Assembly: GCA_025963735.1 (NCBI GenBank)
Contig: JAOQAF010000020.1
Span: 1-46,956 of the forward strand
DNA from: Bacteroidota bacterium
GTDB taxonomy: Bacteria > Bacteroidota > Bacteroidia > B-17B0 > Aurantibacillaceae
Length of the DNA: 46,956 bases
Reading direction: 5' to 3'
Shown here: positions 9,944 through 18,939 of the stretch, in pieces
How the letters are laid out: each line of letters opens with the position of its first letter
How positions within the stretch are numbered: position 1 is the first letter of the stretch
The notes under the pieces: model-generated
Seen by the model: only the letters and a program-made list of their open reading frames with translations
Databases searched by the model: none
What the model was told of the DNA's origin: nothing
Translations under genes and position numbers: made by a program

Positions 9944-10891
9944 ATGAATTTTCATTTAAACTATATCCCTGCAAAAAGTAATTTTAATCTCACTCATAAC
10001 ACCGGGATCTTTCTTATTGGGTCTTGTTTTTCAGATCATATCGGAAGCCTGCTTCAGTCCTTTAACTTCAATCTGCTTCAAAACCCAGGCGGACTGCTTT
10101 TCAACCCCGCCAGCATTGCCACGTCGTTACAGACTATTATAACACAAGATTCTTTTAAAGAAGAATTTATTATAGAACGCGACGGGTTATTTTTTAGTTA
10201 TTTGCATCATTCTTCTGTAAATGGCCTGAGTAAAAAAGAACTGACTGACAAAATTAATCTTACAAATAAAACAGCAGGCGAATTTTTGAAAAAATCAGAA
10301 ACCCTTGTAATTACCTTTGGATCCGCATTTGTTTACAGGCATATCACATTGAATAAAACCGTTGCCAACTGCCACAAGCAGCCGGGAGCAAGCTTTCATA
10401 AAAGAATGCTGACTGTAGAACAAGTAGTAAAAAATTATTCGGTATTAATTCAGCAAATACAATTGTTTAATCCTGCGCTAAGCATAATTTTTACCGTGTC
10501 GCCCGTTAAATATCTCAGAGATGGTGTTCAGGAAAATAATTTAAGCAAGTCGGTGCTTTTACTAAGCGTTAATGAGTTGATGAAGCGTTTCAGCAATTGT
10601 TCTTATTTCCCGGCATACGAGTTGGTTAATGATGACCTTAGGGATTACCGCTTTTATAAGCCTGATATGGCCCACCCTAACGAACAAGCCATTGAGTATG
10701 TATGGGCTAAATTTTCTGATTGTTTTTTTGATGAACCAACCAGGGAGTTAAATCGTCAGATCCATAAATTAAATTTGGCGCTGGATCATCGCACACTTAA
10801 TACCGAAAGTGAAGAAAATAAAAAACTGGAGGAATTTATCGCCAGGCAAAAAGAGGAAATTCAGAAAATAAAAAAGGACATCTTATTTTAG
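9944..10891 (+). CDS. GSCFA domain-containing protein
   Basis: The 315-residue protein carries the family signature 'LIGSCFSDHIG' near residue 25, then 'NPGGLLFNPASIATSL', 'LVITFGSAFVYRH' and 'FTVSPVKYLRDG'. 'AHPNEQAIEYVWAKF' near 240 has the Asp/His-type end of SGNH-like hydrolases. This suggests a GDSL/SGNH-like fold, with the Ser of GSCFS as the possible nucleophile. The biological role of GSCFA proteins is not known to me. The last ~50 residues are charged and helical ('EENKKLEEFIARQKEEIQKIKK'), a probable coiled coil. The gene abuts cca with no spacer. Confidence 0.88.
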   Translation: MNFHLNYIPAKSNFNLTHNTGIFLIGSCFSDHIGSLLQSFNFNLLQNPGGLLFNPASIATSLQTIITQDSFKEEFIIERDGLFFSYLHHSSVNGLSKKELTDKINLTNKTAGEFLKKSETLVITFGSAFVYRHITLNKTVANCHKQPGASFHKRMLTVEQVVKNYSVLIQQIQLFNPALSIIFTVSPVKYLRDGVQENNLSKSVLLLSVNELMKRFSNCSYFPAYELVNDDLRDYRFYKPDMAHPNEQAIEYVWAKFSDCFFDEPTRELNRQIHKLNLALDHRTLNTESEENKKLEEFIARQKEEIQKIKKDILF

Positions 10892-10907
10892 ATTGTAGGA
10901 TTAAAAA

Positions 10908-10925
10908 ATCTTAATTTTTTAAGAT
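10908..10925. terminator. Short hairpin between convergent genes
   Basis: ATCTTAA / TTAAGAT with a TTTT loop lies across the stop codon of the minus-strand hydrolase gene and 17 nt past the GSCFA stop. The AT-rich stem makes it a weak bidirectional terminator candidate only. Confidence 0.35.
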
Positions 10926-11636
10926 CAATTTTAAAATTTCGTTAACCGATGCTGATCTCGTCAACGTCATCATGTGTGAACCTTTCGTAATTACATAATC
11001 CACTTCTTTAATTCCCTGCATTGGCAATGTATGATCATTGGCTCCATGAATCTGATAAATCTTATATGAGTTTTTTTTTCTATCCCAGTTAATGATCAAG
11101 CCAATTGTCCGTTTCATGTAGATACCGGATTTACATGCGAGCATTTGTTTAAAAACATTTTTACATTTATTTCTGTCGGGCTCAACAATTGGTTGAAGTA
11201 TTTTTGCCCCGGCCAATAGCAAGCTACCAGGGAACAACTTGTAAAAAGGTATTGCTTTTTGAAATTTGTACCTGAAAGGCAGGTCATTTCTATTTTTAGC
11301 GCTTGAAATAATAATTGTTTTTTCCGGATGAAGGATTTCAGATAGTTCCACGCAAATCATACCACCTAATGATACTCCCAGTAAAATAAATTTTTGAGAT
11401 GTGTCTATTTGAGCTGAAAGAAATTTTGCAAAAGTCTTTAAACTCATGTCCTTTTCAGGAGTTCCATACTCTATTATTTTAATGCTGAACGAAGGCGCGA
11501 GTTTAAGAGAGTCAAATATCCGTTTATCGGAACCCTGGCCCGGGAAACAGTAAATATTTGTTTTAATTTGTCCCACAGAATTTAAGATCAGAAATAGGTT
11601 TATGATAATAATTATGCGTTTCACTTTAATGTTCAA
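10911..11636 (-). CDS. Alpha/beta hydrolase, probably exported
   Basis: The 241-residue protein has a hydrophobic N-terminus ('IIIIINLFLILNSVGQ') that looks like a signal peptide or anchor. 'IYCFPGQGSDKRIFDSL' gives the oxyanion loop and 'LLGVSLGGMICVELSE' the nucleophile elbow (Gly-x-Ser-x-Gly). 'IHGANDHTLPM' near residue 203 supplies the Asp, and 'TKGSHMM' near 222 the His. The catalytic triad is therefore complete. The cap region is short. Substrate is unknown; esterase or lipase-like chemistry is the usual inference. Monocistronic, convergent with the GSCFA gene. Confidence 0.75.
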   Translation of the reverse strand: MNIKVKRIIIIINLFLILNSVGQIKTNIYCFPGQGSDKRIFDSLKLAPSFSIKIIEYGTPEKDMSLKTFAKFLSAQIDTSQKFILLGVSLGGMICVELSEILHPEKTIIISSAKNRNDLPFRYKFQKAIPFYKLFPGSLLLAGAKILQPIVEPDRNKCKNVFKQMLACKSGIYMKRTIGLIINWDRKKNSYKIYQIHGANDHTLPMQGIKEVDYVITKGSHMMTLTRSASVNEILKLILKN

Positions 11637-11752
11637 TCGGTATGAATTTACATATAAAATTTCCTAAAATAAATATAGAGAAATACCCGTTGAATACTGT
11701 GTCAGAATAAAATTTTAAAGCCAAAGAATATTGACTCTATTCTTTGGGTAAA

Positions 11753-12532
11753 TCATTTGTCCTTCAATTCAATCCAAACAGGCGCGTGATCACTCGACTT
11801 TTCCCAACCCCTTACCTTTTTATCAACTCCGGCAGAGAGCAGCTGTGGCGCAATAACAGGACTAAGTAAAAAATGATCGAGTCTTAAACCTGCATCACGG
11901 GCATAAGCATTACGTAAATAATCCCAAAACGTGTAAATTTTTTCTTCCGGATAAAGTTTTCGGATGGCATCGGTCCATCCCTGTTTAATCAACAGTTTAA
12001 AAGCACCGCGCACTTCTTTTCGAAACAAAGCATTGTTCACGTACTTTTCAGGTTTATAAACATCCAGTTCGGTGGGCATAACATTAAAATCACCAACAAG
12101 AATTACCGGGATTTTAAATTTAAGCAGAATCTTTGCCCTTGCACTTAATCGTTTAATCCACGCGAGCTTATAGTCAAATTTCGGTCCGGGATAAGGATTA
12201 CCATTGGGAAGGTACAAACATGCAATTAAAATAGTATTCACCATTACTTCAAGGTAGCGGCTCTGGCTATCTTCTTCATCACCGGGAAGTATACGCCCTA
12301 CTTCTTTTATGTCATATTTTTTTAATGCAAGCACAGCAACTCCATTCCAGCTTTTTTGTCCGTGCCAGATGGAATTGTAACCTGCTTTAGAAATCGCTTG
12401 TGTGGGAAATTTGCCGTTGGGTGCTTTTAATTCCTGCAGACAAACAATATCAGGCCTGGTTTCTTTAAGCCAACGCACTAACACTGAAAGCCTGCCGTTA
12501 ACACCGTTAATATTATATGTTGCAATTTTCAT
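11753..12532 (-). CDS. xth: Exodeoxyribonuclease III / AP endonuclease
   Basis: This enzyme acts in base-excision repair, cutting at abasic sites and removing 3' blocks. All the motifs of the Mg-dependent EEP fold are present in 259 residues: 'ATYNINGVNGR' (Asn), 'PDIVCLQELKAP' (catalytic Glu), 'ACLYLPNGN', 'ILVGDFNVMP' (Asp/Asn), 'LRLDHFLLSP' and the final 'SSDHAPVWIEL' (Asp-His pair). Length is normal for Xth. It is a single gene, followed on the minus strand by a 116-bp spacer and then the hydrolase gene. Confidence 0.96.
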   Translation of the reverse strand: MKIATYNINGVNGRLSVLVRWLKETRPDIVCLQELKAPNGKFPTQAISKAGYNSIWHGQKSWNGVAVLALKKYDIKEVGRILPGDEEDSQSRYLEVMVNTILIACLYLPNGNPYPGPKFDYKLAWIKRLSARAKILLKFKIPVILVGDFNVMPTELDVYKPEKYVNNALFRKEVRGAFKLLIKQGWTDAIRKLYPEEKIYTFWDYLRNAYARDAGLRLDHFLLSPVIAPQLLSAGVDKKVRGWEKSSDHAPVWIELKDK

Positions 12533-12588
12533 TTAAAGATGTATTTAGATTACTCCATTTTTATACCAGCAATACTTTACCGTTGCAA

Positions 12589-12707
12589 GCGTGAGGGATT
12601 GCAGTGAAAAGCCCACAGCCCTGCTAACATACAAGCTACCGGCCAGGGCGAGGACTTGTAACGAAAAGCCCGACCTTCCGCTTTCCATTAATATCCCAGG
12701 CGGAAGG
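12589..12707. repeat. Diverged two-part intergenic repeat with hairpin
   Basis: The part GCGTGAGGGATTGCAG then TGAAAAGCCC (12589-12613) recurs in altered form as GCGAGGACTTGTAACGAAAAGCCC (12648-12671). The second copy is followed by an 8-bp hairpin CCTTCCGC (12674-12681) / GCGGAAGG (12700-12707). The GCGTGAGGGATTG...AAAGCCC pattern is one I recall from intergenic regions of many Bacteroidota genomes, always more GC-rich than its surroundings. Its function is unknown to me. The remaining part of this 270-bp spacer carries the aspS leader. Confidence 0.65.
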
Positions 12708-12802
12708 GCACGTCCAAACTTTTCCTGTATATAAGATTTTGACAGCTTCTGAGCATCGGTTATATTGAATAAAACTGCTAATTTTACGCAAATTTAAAGA
12801 TC

Positions 12803-14572
12803 ATGTTAAGAACCAATACCTGCGGGGAACTAAGAATTGAAAACGTTAACCAAACCGTTACGCTGTGTGGCTGGGTACAAAAAATAAAAGATCTTGGAAG
12901 TCTTACCTTCATTGATTTACGCGACAGGTATGGTATTACCCAATTAAAGTTGAATATTGATTCAGATTCCTCTCTCAATCAAATTGCAAAAAACCTGGGC
13001 CGTGAATTTGTTTTGCAGGTAACAGGAACGGTGATTGAGCGCGAAAGTAAAAACAAAAATAACCCAACCGGTGAAATTGAAATTCTGGTAACACAAATTA
13101 ATATTCTTAATAAATCCATTACACCTCCGTTTACAATTGAAGACGAAACTGACGGCGGAGATGAACTAAGAATGAAATACCGTTACCTCGATCTTCGCAG
13201 AACAATTGTGCGCAAAAACCTCGAACTTCGTCACCGCATGGCACTGGAGACACGTAACTTTTTAGACAAGCAAAAATTTATTGAAGTTGAAACCCCTGTT
13301 CTCATAAAATCAACCCCGGAAGGCGCGCGGGATTTTGTGGTACCAAGCCGCATGAACAAAAATCAGTTTTATGCTTTACCTCAGAGTCCGCAAACGTTTA
13401 AACAATTATTAATGGTAAGTGGTTTTGACCGTTATTACCAGATTGTAAAATGTTTCAGGGATGAAGATCTGAGAGCGGACAGGCAACCGGAATTTACACA
13501 GATAGATTGTGAAATGAGTTTTGTGGAGCAGGAAGATATTCTTCAAACGTTTGAAAGCTTAACGAAACATCTTTTTAAAGTGGTTAAAGGAATTGATATT
13601 CCTGAAATACCTAGAATGTCTTATGCAGATGCCATGAAATTTTATGGTAATGATAAGCCCGACACACGTTTTGAAATGAAGCTCGTTGAACTTAATAACA
13701 CGGTTAAAGGAAAAAATTTTAAAGTATTTGACGACGCTGCACTGGTTGTGGCCATTTGCGCGAAAGGCGCCGCAGAATATACGCGCAAGCAACTGGATGA
13801 ACTGACAGAATGGGTAAAACGTCCGCAGATTGGCGCAACAGGACTTGTATATGCAAGGCATAATACGGATGGCACTCTAAAAAGCAGCGTGGACAAATTT
13901 TATAATGAAGAAGAATTAAAAAAATGGTCGGAATCATGCGGTTCTGAACCAGGTGATTTAATATTAGTTCTTGCAGGCGGTGAAGAAAAAACAAGGAAGG
14001 CTATAAGTGAATTACGGCTGGAAATGGGAACGCGCCTTGGTTTAAGAGACAAAAATAAATTTTCATGTTTATGGGTTATTGATTTTCCGTTACTGGAATG
14101 GAATGAAGGCGACCCTAATTTACTTGCTTCTTTAGCGGGAAGGTGGCATGCCAAGCATCATCCTTTCACTTCACCTAAACCGGAAGACATTCATTTATTG
14201 GATACTGATCCCGGAAAAATCAGGGCGAATGCGTATGACATAGTTATTAATGGCGTGGAAGTTGGTGGAGGAAGTATCAGAATCCACAACAAAGACTTGC
14301 AGGCGAAAATGTTCGAAGTTTTGGGTTTTACAAAAGAAGAAGCGCAAAAACAATTTGGTTTTTTAATGAACGCGTTTGAGTTTGGAGCACCGCCACATGG
14401 TGGCATAGCTTTTGGGTTTGACAGGTTCTGCTCATTATTTGGAGGTGCGGAGAGCATTCGCGACTTTATAGCTTTTCCTAAAAATAATTCAGGTAAAGAC
14501 GTAATGATCGACAGTCCAAGTGAAATAAGCGATGAGCAGTTGAAAGAATTATACATTAAAACATATGAATAG
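12803..14572 (+). CDS. aspS: Aspartyl-tRNA synthetase
   Basis: It charges tRNA-Asp in the cytoplasm. The 589 residues contain the N-terminal OB anticodon-binding domain ('[26 protein letters not shown]'), then the class II core. '[25 protein letters not shown]' leads motif 1, '[18 protein letters not shown]' is motif 2, and '[15 protein letters not shown]' is motif 3. The bacterial GAD insertion lies at about 290-420. Length and order are those of bacterial-type AspRS. It cannot be judged from sequence alone whether it also charges tRNA-Asn. A hairpin just after the stop may terminate it. Confidence 0.98.
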   Translation: MLRTNTCGELRIENVNQTVTLCGWVQKIKDLGSLTFIDLRDRYGITQLKLNIDSDSSLNQIAKNLGREFVLQVTGTVIERESKNKNNPTGEIEILVTQINILNKSITPPFTIEDETDGGDELRMKYRYLDLRRTIVRKNLELRHRMALETRNFLDKQKFIEVETPVLIKSTPEGARDFVVPSRMNKNQFYALPQSPQTFKQLLMVSGFDRYYQIVKCFRDEDLRADRQPEFTQIDCEMSFVEQEDILQTFESLTKHLFKVVKGIDIPEIPRMSYADAMKFYGNDKPDTRFEMKLVELNNTVKGKNFKVFDDAALVVAICAKGAAEYTRKQLDELTEWVKRPQIGATGLVYARHNTDGTLKSSVDKFYNEEELKKWSESCGSEPGDLILVLAGGEEKTRKAISELRLEMGTRLGLRDKNKFSCLWVIDFPLLEWNEGDPNLLASLAGRWHAKHHPFTSPKPEDIHLLDTDPGKIRANAYDIVINGVEVGGGSIRIHNKDLQAKMFEVLGFTKEEAQKQFGFLMNAFEFGAPPHGGIAFGFDRFCSLFGGAESIRDFIAFPKNNSGKDVMIDSPSEISDEQLKELYIKTYE

Positions 14573-14578
14573 TTTTTT

Positions 14579-14600
14579 CTGAAAATAATTTTCAGGTAGT
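14579..14600 (+). terminator. Hairpin downstream of aspS
   Basis: CTGAAAA / TTTTCAG with a TAA loop (14579-14595) starts 6 nt after the aspS stop and is followed by GTAGTTTTTA. It resembles a short intrinsic terminator with an imperfect T-run. Confidence 0.5.
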
Positions 14601-14667
14601 TTTTATCTACAATTAAAGAGGGTTAATTCAGGCATGATGTTTTAGTTTAACTTTTTAAACTTTACAC

Positions 14668-15521
14668 ATGAAAAAATTAATATTTTCGGCTTTCATTTTA
14701 TCTTTTTTTAAAATAAGCAGTCAGTCATATACTGCAGGCACACAATATCCCGGATATGTAAATATTACGGATACGCTTTTAAATTATAAGACCTCACCAT
14801 TTACACAGGAAACCTACAGTATAGATGTATTTGGGAGCGTGGCCACTGACATTGAATTTATGGCCAGGGGATCGGTTAGTTCAGGAGGTTCCCAGGCATT
14901 TATAAGAGTTACCTCCCTTAATCCGAATGTATATATAAGTTTAGGACGCATTGATTCTGTATTTGTACCAGCGAGTTCAAATTACAATGTAACCAATATA
15001 GCCAAGCCGTTAAATGCAGGGAATGTAATTAATAGTGCGGGCGCAGTATGGGATAATACCACCCTTTATTTGACCGACCATTCAGGCAGTGGCGGTGGAA
15101 ACAAGAACGTAAATGATTTTGTTGGCGGAGATAAATATATTGGTTTGAAATTTGTTTCGCCCGGTGCAAATTCATATGGCTGGATAAGGGTAAGTTGCAT
15201 TTCTCAGGATTCGTGTACATTAAAGACTACGTAAGAGATTCGCCAACCGGAATTGCGGAAATTAAAAAGAATGAAATAACTATTTTTCCAAATCCGGTAA
15301 CAAATACATTTTATTTAAGCAATCTTAGTTTCAATTCATTTGATGTTTCCACCTTGAAAATAACAGATACCTTTGGAAAAGAAACTGCTTATACCTGCTC
15401 GCAAAATAATGAAAATGTAGAGATAAAACTTGAGCAGGGGATTGCGCCGGGATGTTATATTGTGCAGTATAAGCTAAACAACGAGTTGTTCACGAAAAAA
15501 CTTCTTAAGGGCTCCGAATAA
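14668..15521 (+). pseudogene. Secreted T9SS-cargo gene split by a frameshift near 15216
   Basis: The first frame (14668-15234) encodes a signal peptide ('KLIFSAFILSFFKISSQ') and a 188-residue domain ending '...YGWIRVSCISQDSC'. The second frame continues at once with 'YIKDYVRDSP' and a T9SS sorting domain ('ITIFPNPVTNTFYLSN' to 'KKLLKGSE', stop 15519-15521). Adding one base after the TGT at 15214-15216 would join them into one protein of about 284 residues. Either the gene is a recent pseudogene or the base is a sequencing error. Without the join the product lacks its sorting signal and would not be delivered by the T9SS. The secreted domain itself I do not recognise beyond the common 'YGWI' motif. 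Confidence 0.75.
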
Positions 15522-15531
15522 TTTAAGTATA

Positions 15532-15630
15532 AAAAAAGAGTTAATCTTTTTCTTTTCATAAAAGTAAAACCAATTACAGAAGCACCTCGATTATCTTTGA
15601 AGGAACTGAAAAATATTTTAACTCTTTTTT
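15532..15630. terminator. 13-bp inverted repeat between convergent genes
   Basis: AAAAAAGAGTTAA (15532-15544) is the exact reverse complement of TTAACTCTTTTTT (15618-15630), separated by 73 nt. The right arm covers the arsC stop codon. A-runs and T-runs on both sides fit transcription ends for both strands, but the long loop makes a classical terminator unlikely. Confidence 0.35.
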
Positions 15631-15974
15631 CTTTTCTTTAGTAGTGAAAGTACGAGAAGCGGCGGCCTGCCTATTACAGCCTTTTTGCCTTCTATTACAA
15701 TTGGCCGCTCAATTAAAATTGGATTTTCTGAAAGAATTTTTATCCATTTTGCGTCGGTGATTTTTTTTCCTTTATATTCATTAATAAATATAGGCTCCTT
15801 TTGTCTCACAATATCAAAAGGTTTACACCCAAGCTTTTGAATGAGCTCCTTTAATTCTTTTTGGCTTGGAGGCTCTGCCAGGTAATCCCTAATTTCAAAT
15901 TCACAATTATTCTCTTCCAGCAGATCTTTGGTTTGCCGGCAAGTTGAACACTTTGGATTATAATATATTATCAT
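15618..15974 (-). CDS. arsC: ArsC-family arsenate reductase (glutaredoxin-dependent type)
   Basis: The 118-residue protein starts 'MIIYYNPKCSTCRQTKDLLEEN', with the catalytic Cys in a thioredoxin-like fold. 'RDYLAEPPSQKELKELI' follows. 'ILIERPIVIEGKKAVIGRPP' near 87-106 contains the two arginines that bind the oxyanion in ArsC. This supports ArsC rather than Spx or YffB. It would reduce arsenate to arsenite in the cytoplasm. There is no ars efflux gene or ArsR nearby, so an alternative redox role is possible. It starts one base after the stop of the SpoIIE-phosphatase gene and probably belongs to that operon. Confidence 0.85.
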   Translation of the reverse strand: MIIYYNPKCSTCRQTKDLLEENNCEFEIRDYLAEPPSQKELKELIQKLGCKPFDIVRQKEPIFINEYKGKKITDAKWIKILSENPILIERPIVIEGKKAVIGRPPLLVLSLLKKRKKS

Positions 15975-15975
15975 G

Positions 15976-17937
15976 TTAAATTTTTATACCTATTAATGAA
16001 ACATCATCTGTTTGTTCGCCATTTTTCTTCCATTCACGAAACACAGATTCAAAATTAATTTTTTGCTGATCAAGAGGCAGGAAATAATTTTTTTCCATTA
16101 ATTTTTTAAAAGTGGCAAAGCCCATTTTTTTATTTTTTGCTCCTCCAAACTGATCTGAATAACCATCAGTTAAAAGATAAAAAACTGAACCGGGAATTAA
16201 AGGCAATGTATGCAAAGTAAAAGGCGTATGATTTTCATTTTTTCCTATAGGTTGCTTATCGGGCTTAATACCATACACAAGCCCGTTTTCGAAATAAATA
16301 AGTTTATTATTGGCCCCAGACCATCTTATTTGATTCAATGCCCGATCAATTAGTAATAAGGAAATATCCATTCCATCATGAACCTGTTTATTATTTTTAC
16401 TGAATGTTTCATTTACAAATAAATTAACTTTATCCAAAATTTCATTGGGTTCGCTTAATTTAAACTCGTTTACAGCACGGTTAAGCGCATTTATACAAAC
16501 CACGCTTACCATCGCCCCCGGAACCCCATGACCGGTACAATCTGCCACAGCAATCAATGTTTTTCCGGATGAAGGAAAATGATGCCACCAGTAGAAATCA
16601 CCGGCAACAATATCTTTTGGTAAATAAATTACAAATGATTCTGTAAATAACGTTTTTAGCTCTTCCGGATTAGGAATTAAAGCGTCCTGTAAATTTCGCG
16701 CGTAATTAATACTGTCGGTTATCTCTTTATTTTTTTCTTCTACCAGATGTTTTTGTTCCTCAATAATTACTTTTTGTTTTTGAGTTAAGCGATAACGGTT
16801 AAAAATAAGAAATGCAATGAATGAAATTATTATCAATGCAATGATGCCATAGACAGATTCACGTTTTTTTTGCTCAAGCTTTATATCCCTAATGACGATT
16901 TGAGTTTTATTCTGAATACTGTCATTTACCGATTGCTGCCTGTATTTATGAATTAATTCGTTACTACTGATTTCAGAGGTTCTTCCAATACTATCAAGGT
17001 AAACTCTTATTCTCTGCGTTAACTTCACGTACTTCAATTCCTGTTTTAGATCATGCATGCTTTCGTAAACTTCACTTAAACCGGAATAAATCTGATGTAA
17101 GTTTTCATCAGGACTATCCTCAGAACAAAATTCTTTTCCTTTGGAAAATAGCCTGGCGGCCTTGGTATATTCACCTTTTTTTTGTGCTATCTCCGCAATA
17201 TTCAGATAAGCGTTGGCCTTTTCTTTCTTATTCCCGTATTTCATTTTAATATCAAAGGCTATCAATGAATATTTTTCTGCATTCATTATATCACCGGAAT
17301 ATAAGTAAGTATCTGAAATATTATTATAGATGAACGCTTTGGTAATGCTGTCTTCCGGACTTTTTAAATGATATTCAAGCGCACGTAAAAAATAAGTCCT
17401 CGCCATCGGGAGGTTATTTAACTGTCCATACATGCTTCCGATATTTAAACAAACACTTGCACCTTTACTATAACGTGCAGGCATCTTATTTTTAAAAATT
17501 TCATAAGCACGAAATTCATATACTAATGCTTTTTTAGGTTGATTTAAATAGTAGTAAAGCGCCCCCAGGTTTGATAAAACATTAAATTTACCGGCATCAC
17601 TATTTGTGGCTTCAAAAATTTTTAATGCCTGGTTATAGGTTGTGTATGCGTCAGAGTATAAATGAACATCGGCATACCAGAGAGCAAGGGAATTTAAAGA
17701 CATTCCTTCAAAAAATTTATTTTGCTTTTGAATCGCTAATTTGTTGGTTCGGATTAAAAAACGTTTTTGATATGATTTAGAAACAGAATAAAGGCTATCT
17801 GAAATCCGTGAAAAAGTCACACTTGAATTTGTAGAAATAAACTTATTTATAAGATTATCGGTGCCTAAGGAGTCATATTGTGAGTATGACTTGCAGTACA
17901 AAAACAGGAAAAGAAAAACAATGTAAAAATATTTCAT
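15976..17937 (-). CDS. TPR sensor with SpoIIE-type PP2C phosphatase
   Basis: The 653-residue protein has a signal peptide ('KYFYIVFLFLFLYCKSYS'), then about 300 residues of tetratricopeptide repeats ('ANAYLNIAEIAQKKGEYTKAARLF' is typical). One membrane helix follows at ~360-380 ('GIIALIIISFIAFLIF'), then a coiled coil ('KVIIEEQKHLVEEKNKEITDSINYA'). The rest is a cytoplasmic SpoIIE phosphatase: 'DIVAGDFYWW', 'AVADCTGHGVPGAMVS' (metal-binding Asp/Gly), 'GMDISLLLID', 'FYLLTDGYSDQFGG', 'QTDDVSLIGI'. It probably dephosphorylates an anti-sigma antagonist or STAS-like partner in response to a periplasmic signal. No partner gene is visible here. Its ATG directly follows the stop of the 76-aa gene. 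Confidence 0.9.
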   Translation of the reverse strand: MKYFYIVFLFLFLYCKSYSQYDSLGTDNLINKFISTNSSVTFSRISDSLYSVSKSYQKRFLIRTNKLAIQKQNKFFEGMSLNSLALWYADVHLYSDAYTTYNQALKIFEATNSDAGKFNVLSNLGALYYYLNQPKKALVYEFRAYEIFKNKMPARYSKGASVCLNIGSMYGQLNNLPMARTYFLRALEYHLKSPEDSITKAFIYNNISDTYLYSGDIMNAEKYSLIAFDIKMKYGNKKEKANAYLNIAEIAQKKGEYTKAARLFSKGKEFCSEDSPDENLHQIYSGLSEVYESMHDLKQELKYVKLTQRIRVYLDSIGRTSEISSNELIHKYRQQSVNDSIQNKTQIVIRDIKLEQKKRESVYGIIALIIISFIAFLIFNRYRLTQKQKVIIEEQKHLVEEKNKEITDSINYARNLQDALIPNPEELKTLFTESFVIYLPKDIVAGDFYWWHHFPSSGKTLIAVADCTGHGVPGAMVSVVCINALNRAVNEFKLSEPNEILDKVNLFVNETFSKNNKQVHDGMDISLLLIDRALNQIRWSGANNKLIYFENGLVYGIKPDKQPIGKNENHTPFTLHTLPLIPGSVFYLLTDGYSDQFGGAKNKKMGFATFKKLMEKNYFLPLDQQKINFESVFREWKKNGEQTDDVSLIGIKI

Positions 17938-18168
17938 TTAAAAAATATCCCGTATTTGAATAAACATTTCATTAAAGCGTTTGCGTGTAGTTTCAATAAA
18001 CTCAGCGTTAATTTTGCTTTTAAGATTATCAACATTTTTTATATCCTCCACCGAAAATTTAAAAATCTGTTCCATTGGTCCGGCTTCAAATTTTACCATG
18101 TATTTATCATTCATATGAAAAATACTTATTGTCATGCTTTCATGCGGAATACTATCTATTATCCTCAT
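17938..18168 (-). CDS. Small conserved-looking protein, unknown function (76 aa)
   Basis: The 76-residue protein has alternating hydrophobic pattern in the first half ('MTISIFHMNDKYMVKFEAG') and an amphipathic helix in the second ('LKSKINAEFIETTRKRFNEMFIQIRDIF'). It has no membrane segment. I do not recognise a family. Its start overlaps the preceding 151-aa gene by 17 nt and its stop touches the ATG of the TPR/SpoIIE gene, so it is very likely translated in that operon. It could be a regulator or cofactor of the phosphatase, but this is position-based inference only. Confidence 0.65.
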   Translation of the reverse strand: MRIIDSIPHESMTISIFHMNDKYMVKFEAGPMEQIFKFSVEDIKNVDNLKSKINAEFIETTRKRFNEMFIQIRDIF

Positions 18169-18607
18169 CTTTTTTGGCTCCTTTTTTAAAGTTCAACAAA
18201 TTCTGCATCACACCCCAGGGACTAACATTCCTATCACCGTCTTCATGAATGCGGCTTTGAATGGCATGAGCCAGCAATACAAAATGTTTTTTATTATTTT
18301 TGTTTAATGCCTCTTCGGCCTTCTCATCTCCATTTATTATATTGGCGCATGCTGCCCAATCGTATGCTTTCGCATCCATCAAAAATTTAAACGCTTTTTC
18401 ATCTTCCCAAATGGCATTTACAAAGGCTGCCAGAACAAAATGTTTATTATCCATCAGATACTTAAAAGCGGCTTTATCATCACGTACCGCGTCAACTATC
18501 GCAAGCAGTTCTTTATATCCATTGTTCATTAACCAATTAAAACCTACAGTGTCACGTAACGTATGTCGTGTAAGCTGGTCTATCGCGTGGGCGGAATAAT
18601 GTTTCAT
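18152..18607 (-). CDS. Four-repeat helical protein, unknown function (151 aa)
   Basis: After ~22 residues the protein has four ~25-residue repeats. The first three begin 'FNWLMNN', 'FKYLMDN' and 'FKFLMDA'; the fourth, 'EEALNKNNKKHFVLLAHAIQ', is degenerate. Each repeat ends in an acidic 'DDKAA', 'EDEKA' or 'GDEKA'. This suggests a small alpha-helical solenoid or bundle for protein binding, in the style of HEAT or TPR hairpins. No signal peptide or membrane segment is seen, so it is probably cytoplasmic. It is first of a four-gene unit ending with ArsC. No known family is recognised. Confidence 0.75.
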   Translation of the reverse strand: MKHYSAHAIDQLTRHTLRDTVGFNWLMNNGYKELLAIVDAVRDDKAAFKYLMDNKHFVLAAFVNAIWEDEKAFKFLMDAKAYDWAACANIINGDEKAEEALNKNNKKHFVLLAHAIQSRIHEDGDRNVSPWGVMQNLLNFKKGAKKDEDNR

Positions 18608-18939
18608 TGTAATATTTTGAACAATAAATTTAACGTTAAAATAAGCATATTTTTGCTATCTTTTGATGAAGTGATGAGAAGCCTGTAAGGTAAATAACAT
18701 CATGATTTTAGTATGAGAGACATTACTAATACCGGATTTGTGATCAGGTTCTTGGTAAGAATTCATTAAGAATGTTAAATTAAGAAGAAGGAGCACGAAA
18801 TTTACTTATCTTAGCTACGATAAAAATCTCCAATGAACCAAATTGCACTAACTCTGAACCAGGTTTTTTTTAATAAAAACCTCTCTCACCAGATTTTATT
18901 TTTATACGTTTTATTTTTTCTGTTAAGTATTCACAGACA
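18608..18939. other. 332-bp intergenic region, with a possible 36-codon ORF
   Basis: The left part is AT-rich and is the leader of the minus-strand four-gene unit. I saw no clear hairpin or RNA gene in the region. The right part contains a small plus-strand frame (18833-18943), reported separately. The overall low GC is typical of the window. Confidence 0.5.

Noticed and set aside
13559..14556. Several open frames opposite aspS
   Set aside because: Antisense to a conserved synthetase gene and low-complexity translations.
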